Assembly: GCF_014158035.1 (NCBI RefSeq)
Contig: NZ_JACFXW010000001.1
Location: forward strand, 2,427,501 to 2,491,500
Source of the DNA: Rhizobium sp. G21
GTDB taxonomy: Bacteria; Pseudomonadota; Alphaproteobacteria; Rhizobiales; Rhizobiaceae
Direction of reading: 5' to 3'
DNA length: 64,000 nt
This document shows, piece by piece, positions 63,190 through 64,000 of this stretch. How positions within the stretch are numbered: position 1 is the stretch's first letter; the number at the start of each line of letters is the position of its first letter. The notes below the pieces were generated by a model, which ran no database searches, was not told the origin of the DNA, and was given only the letters and a program-made list of their open reading frames with translations. The position numbers and the translations under genes are program-made.

Positions 63190-63669
63190 ATGTCGAACGA
63201 AAATGCGAACGGCGTCGAAGCGCAGCCGGCAATCAACATTCTGGCGCAGTATGTGAAGGATTTCTCCTTCGAGAATCCGGGCGCGCCCCGTTCGCTCCAG
63301 GCCCGCGACAAGGCCCCGTCGATCAATATCTCGGTGAACGTCAACGCCAATCCGCTGTCGGACACCGATTTCGATGTGGTGCTGACGCTCGACGCCTCGG
63401 CCAAGGATGGCGACAAGGTGGTCTTCCACGCCGAGCTCGCTTATGGCGGCCTGTTCCGCGTTCAAGGCTTCGCCCAGGAGCATATGCTGCCGGTGCTCTT
63501 CATCGAATGCCCGCGCCTGCTGTTCCCCTTCGCGCGTCAGATCGTCGCCGACGCCACCCGCAATGGCGGCTTCCCGCCGCTGATGATCGACCCGATCGAT
63601 TTCGCGGTGATGTTCCAGCAGCGCATGGCCGAAGAACAGGCTAAAGCGCGCGTCGCCGCCAACAACTGA
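63190..63669 (+). CDS. secB: Protein-export chaperone SecB
   Basis: 159-residue tetrameric chaperone that holds preproteins for SecA. It has [46 protein letters not shown] and [13 protein letters not shown], all family signatures. ATG 63190 with GAGGA upstream. Followed by a terminator shared with dnaQ. Confidence 0.98.
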   Translation: MSNENANGVEAQPAINILAQYVKDFSFENPGAPRSLQARDKAPSINISVNVNANPLSDTDFDVVLTLDASAKDGDKVVFHAELAYGGLFRVQGFAQEHMLPVLFIECPRLLFPFARQIVADATRNGGFPPLMIDPIDFAVMFQQRMAEEQAKARVAANN

Positions 63670-63696
63670 GCGGCTTGACAGGCTTGCATTCGAAAG

Positions 63697-63721
63697 CGCC
63701 CGGCCTCCGCCGGGCGTTTTT
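63697..63721. terminator. Bidirectional terminator between secB and dnaQ
   Basis: Perfect 8-bp stem CGCCCGGC (63697-63704) with GCCGGGCG (63709-63716), 4-base loop, T5 run after it. Confidence 0.92.
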
Positions 63722-64000
63722 ATTGGCCTGCCGGCTCCGCGCCGAGGCCGTATTTCATCCAGATCGCCTTGTCGCCCATTTTCCTGACCAACGCCTTATG
63801 CGCTTCGGCTTCAACAGCCGACAGACGTGAAGGCAGCGGCTGAGGCCGCGTGAGCGTGATGATGTCGGACTGGTCTTCGATCTGCTGGGCGCGGCTCCGT
63901 TCCGGTCCCGCCAGGCCGAGCGCCGTCTGCCGGCCGCCGATCAATTCGATATAGACTTCGGCGAGCAGTTCGGAATCGAGAAGCGCGCCGTGTTTCAGGC
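63720..64000 (-). CDS. dnaQ: DNA polymerase III epsilon subunit, C-terminal part
   Basis: The gene runs off the right edge; the last ~93 residues are visible. HGALLDSELLAEVYIELIGG is exonuclease motif III, with the active-site His and Asp, and RQTALGL follows. The tail after it (~70 residues) is the linker to the polymerase alpha subunit. This is the proofreading 3'-5' exonuclease. Convergent with secB. Confidence 0.95.
   Translation of the reverse strand, partial: LKHGALLDSELLAEVYIELIGGRQTALGLAGPERSRAQQIEDQSDIITLTRPQPLPSRLSAVEAEAHKALVRKMGDKAIWMKYGLGAEPAGQ

Overview
The window is high-GC chromosomal DNA from an alphaproteobacterium of the Hyphomicrobiales (Rhizobiales), most likely a member of the Rhizobiaceae. 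The evidence is gene content and order: actS-actR beside hrpB; hslV-(acetyltransferase)-hslU beside hisBHA/hisFE-coaA; pckA divergent from chvI-chvG-hprK-EIIA-HPr; ahcY-divL-tsaE; trpFBA-accD-folC; and dnaQ-secB-fxsA-Tim44-mltA-smr-gyrB. The last cluster, together with four parS-like ParB sites, suggests that the chromosome origin is nearby. It is not seen in the window.

Layout. 1-6.1 kb: tail of an ornithine cyclodeaminase family gene, the helicase gene hrpB, the redox two-component system ActS/ActR, mmcB on the other strand, and an L,D-transpeptidase lipoprotein. 6.2-16 kb: mostly minus strand, with malate synthase G, a HyuA-type protein, a cytochrome P450, a DUF1402 protein, and the HslUV protease flanking a GNAT enzyme. 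16.2-21.7 kb: histidine genes and coaA, with a reversed AT-richer DUF3800 gene lying between hisA and hisF. 21.7-25.2 kb: a GT87 membrane protein, alkB, a VanZ-like gene, arfB, and an 856-base non-coding block full of nested inverted repeats. 25.3-31.1 kb: pckA and the ChvI/ChvG, HprK and PTS genes. 31.3-44.9 kb: ahcY, divL, a TsaE-AmgK fusion, murU, addB, addA and trxA, all on the plus strand. 45-50 kb: folC, accD, trpA, trpB and trpF, on the minus strand. 50-57 kb: a metalloprotease, a DUF2852 protein, phaZ, a hexuronate-type locus (dehydrogenase, GntR regulator, mannitol-dehydrogenase-family reductase) and a nitroreductase. 57-64 kb: gyrB, an XRE regulator, smr, mltA, the Tim44-like gene, fxsA, secB and the end of dnaQ.

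How the genes work together. ActS/ActR and ChvG/ChvI are the redox and acid/envelope sensors. HprK, EIIA and HPr form a regulatory phosphorelay without a visible enzyme I. DivL is a cell-cycle pseudo-kinase with Tyr in place of the phospho-accepting His. TsaE-AmgK plus MurU points to peptidoglycan sugar recycling, and L,D-transpeptidase and MltA act on the same wall. AddAB, MmcB and AlkB are DNA repair functions.

Two cautions. First, I count 20 reading-frame breaks in 14 otherwise well-conserved genes, mostly single missing bases in short homopolymers. These look like uncorrected sequencing errors rather than real pseudogenes, so those genes are given as one CDS with the break positions stated. 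Second, this is mainly ordinary core chromosome. I found no tRNA, rRNA, CRISPR, insertion sequence or prophage, and no convincing new multi-gene system. The least ordinary items are the DivL Tyr substitution, the TsaE-AmgK fusion, the DUF3800 islet inside the his cluster, the double-wHTH GntR regulator, the parS sites and the mosaic repeats at 24.05-24.31 kb.
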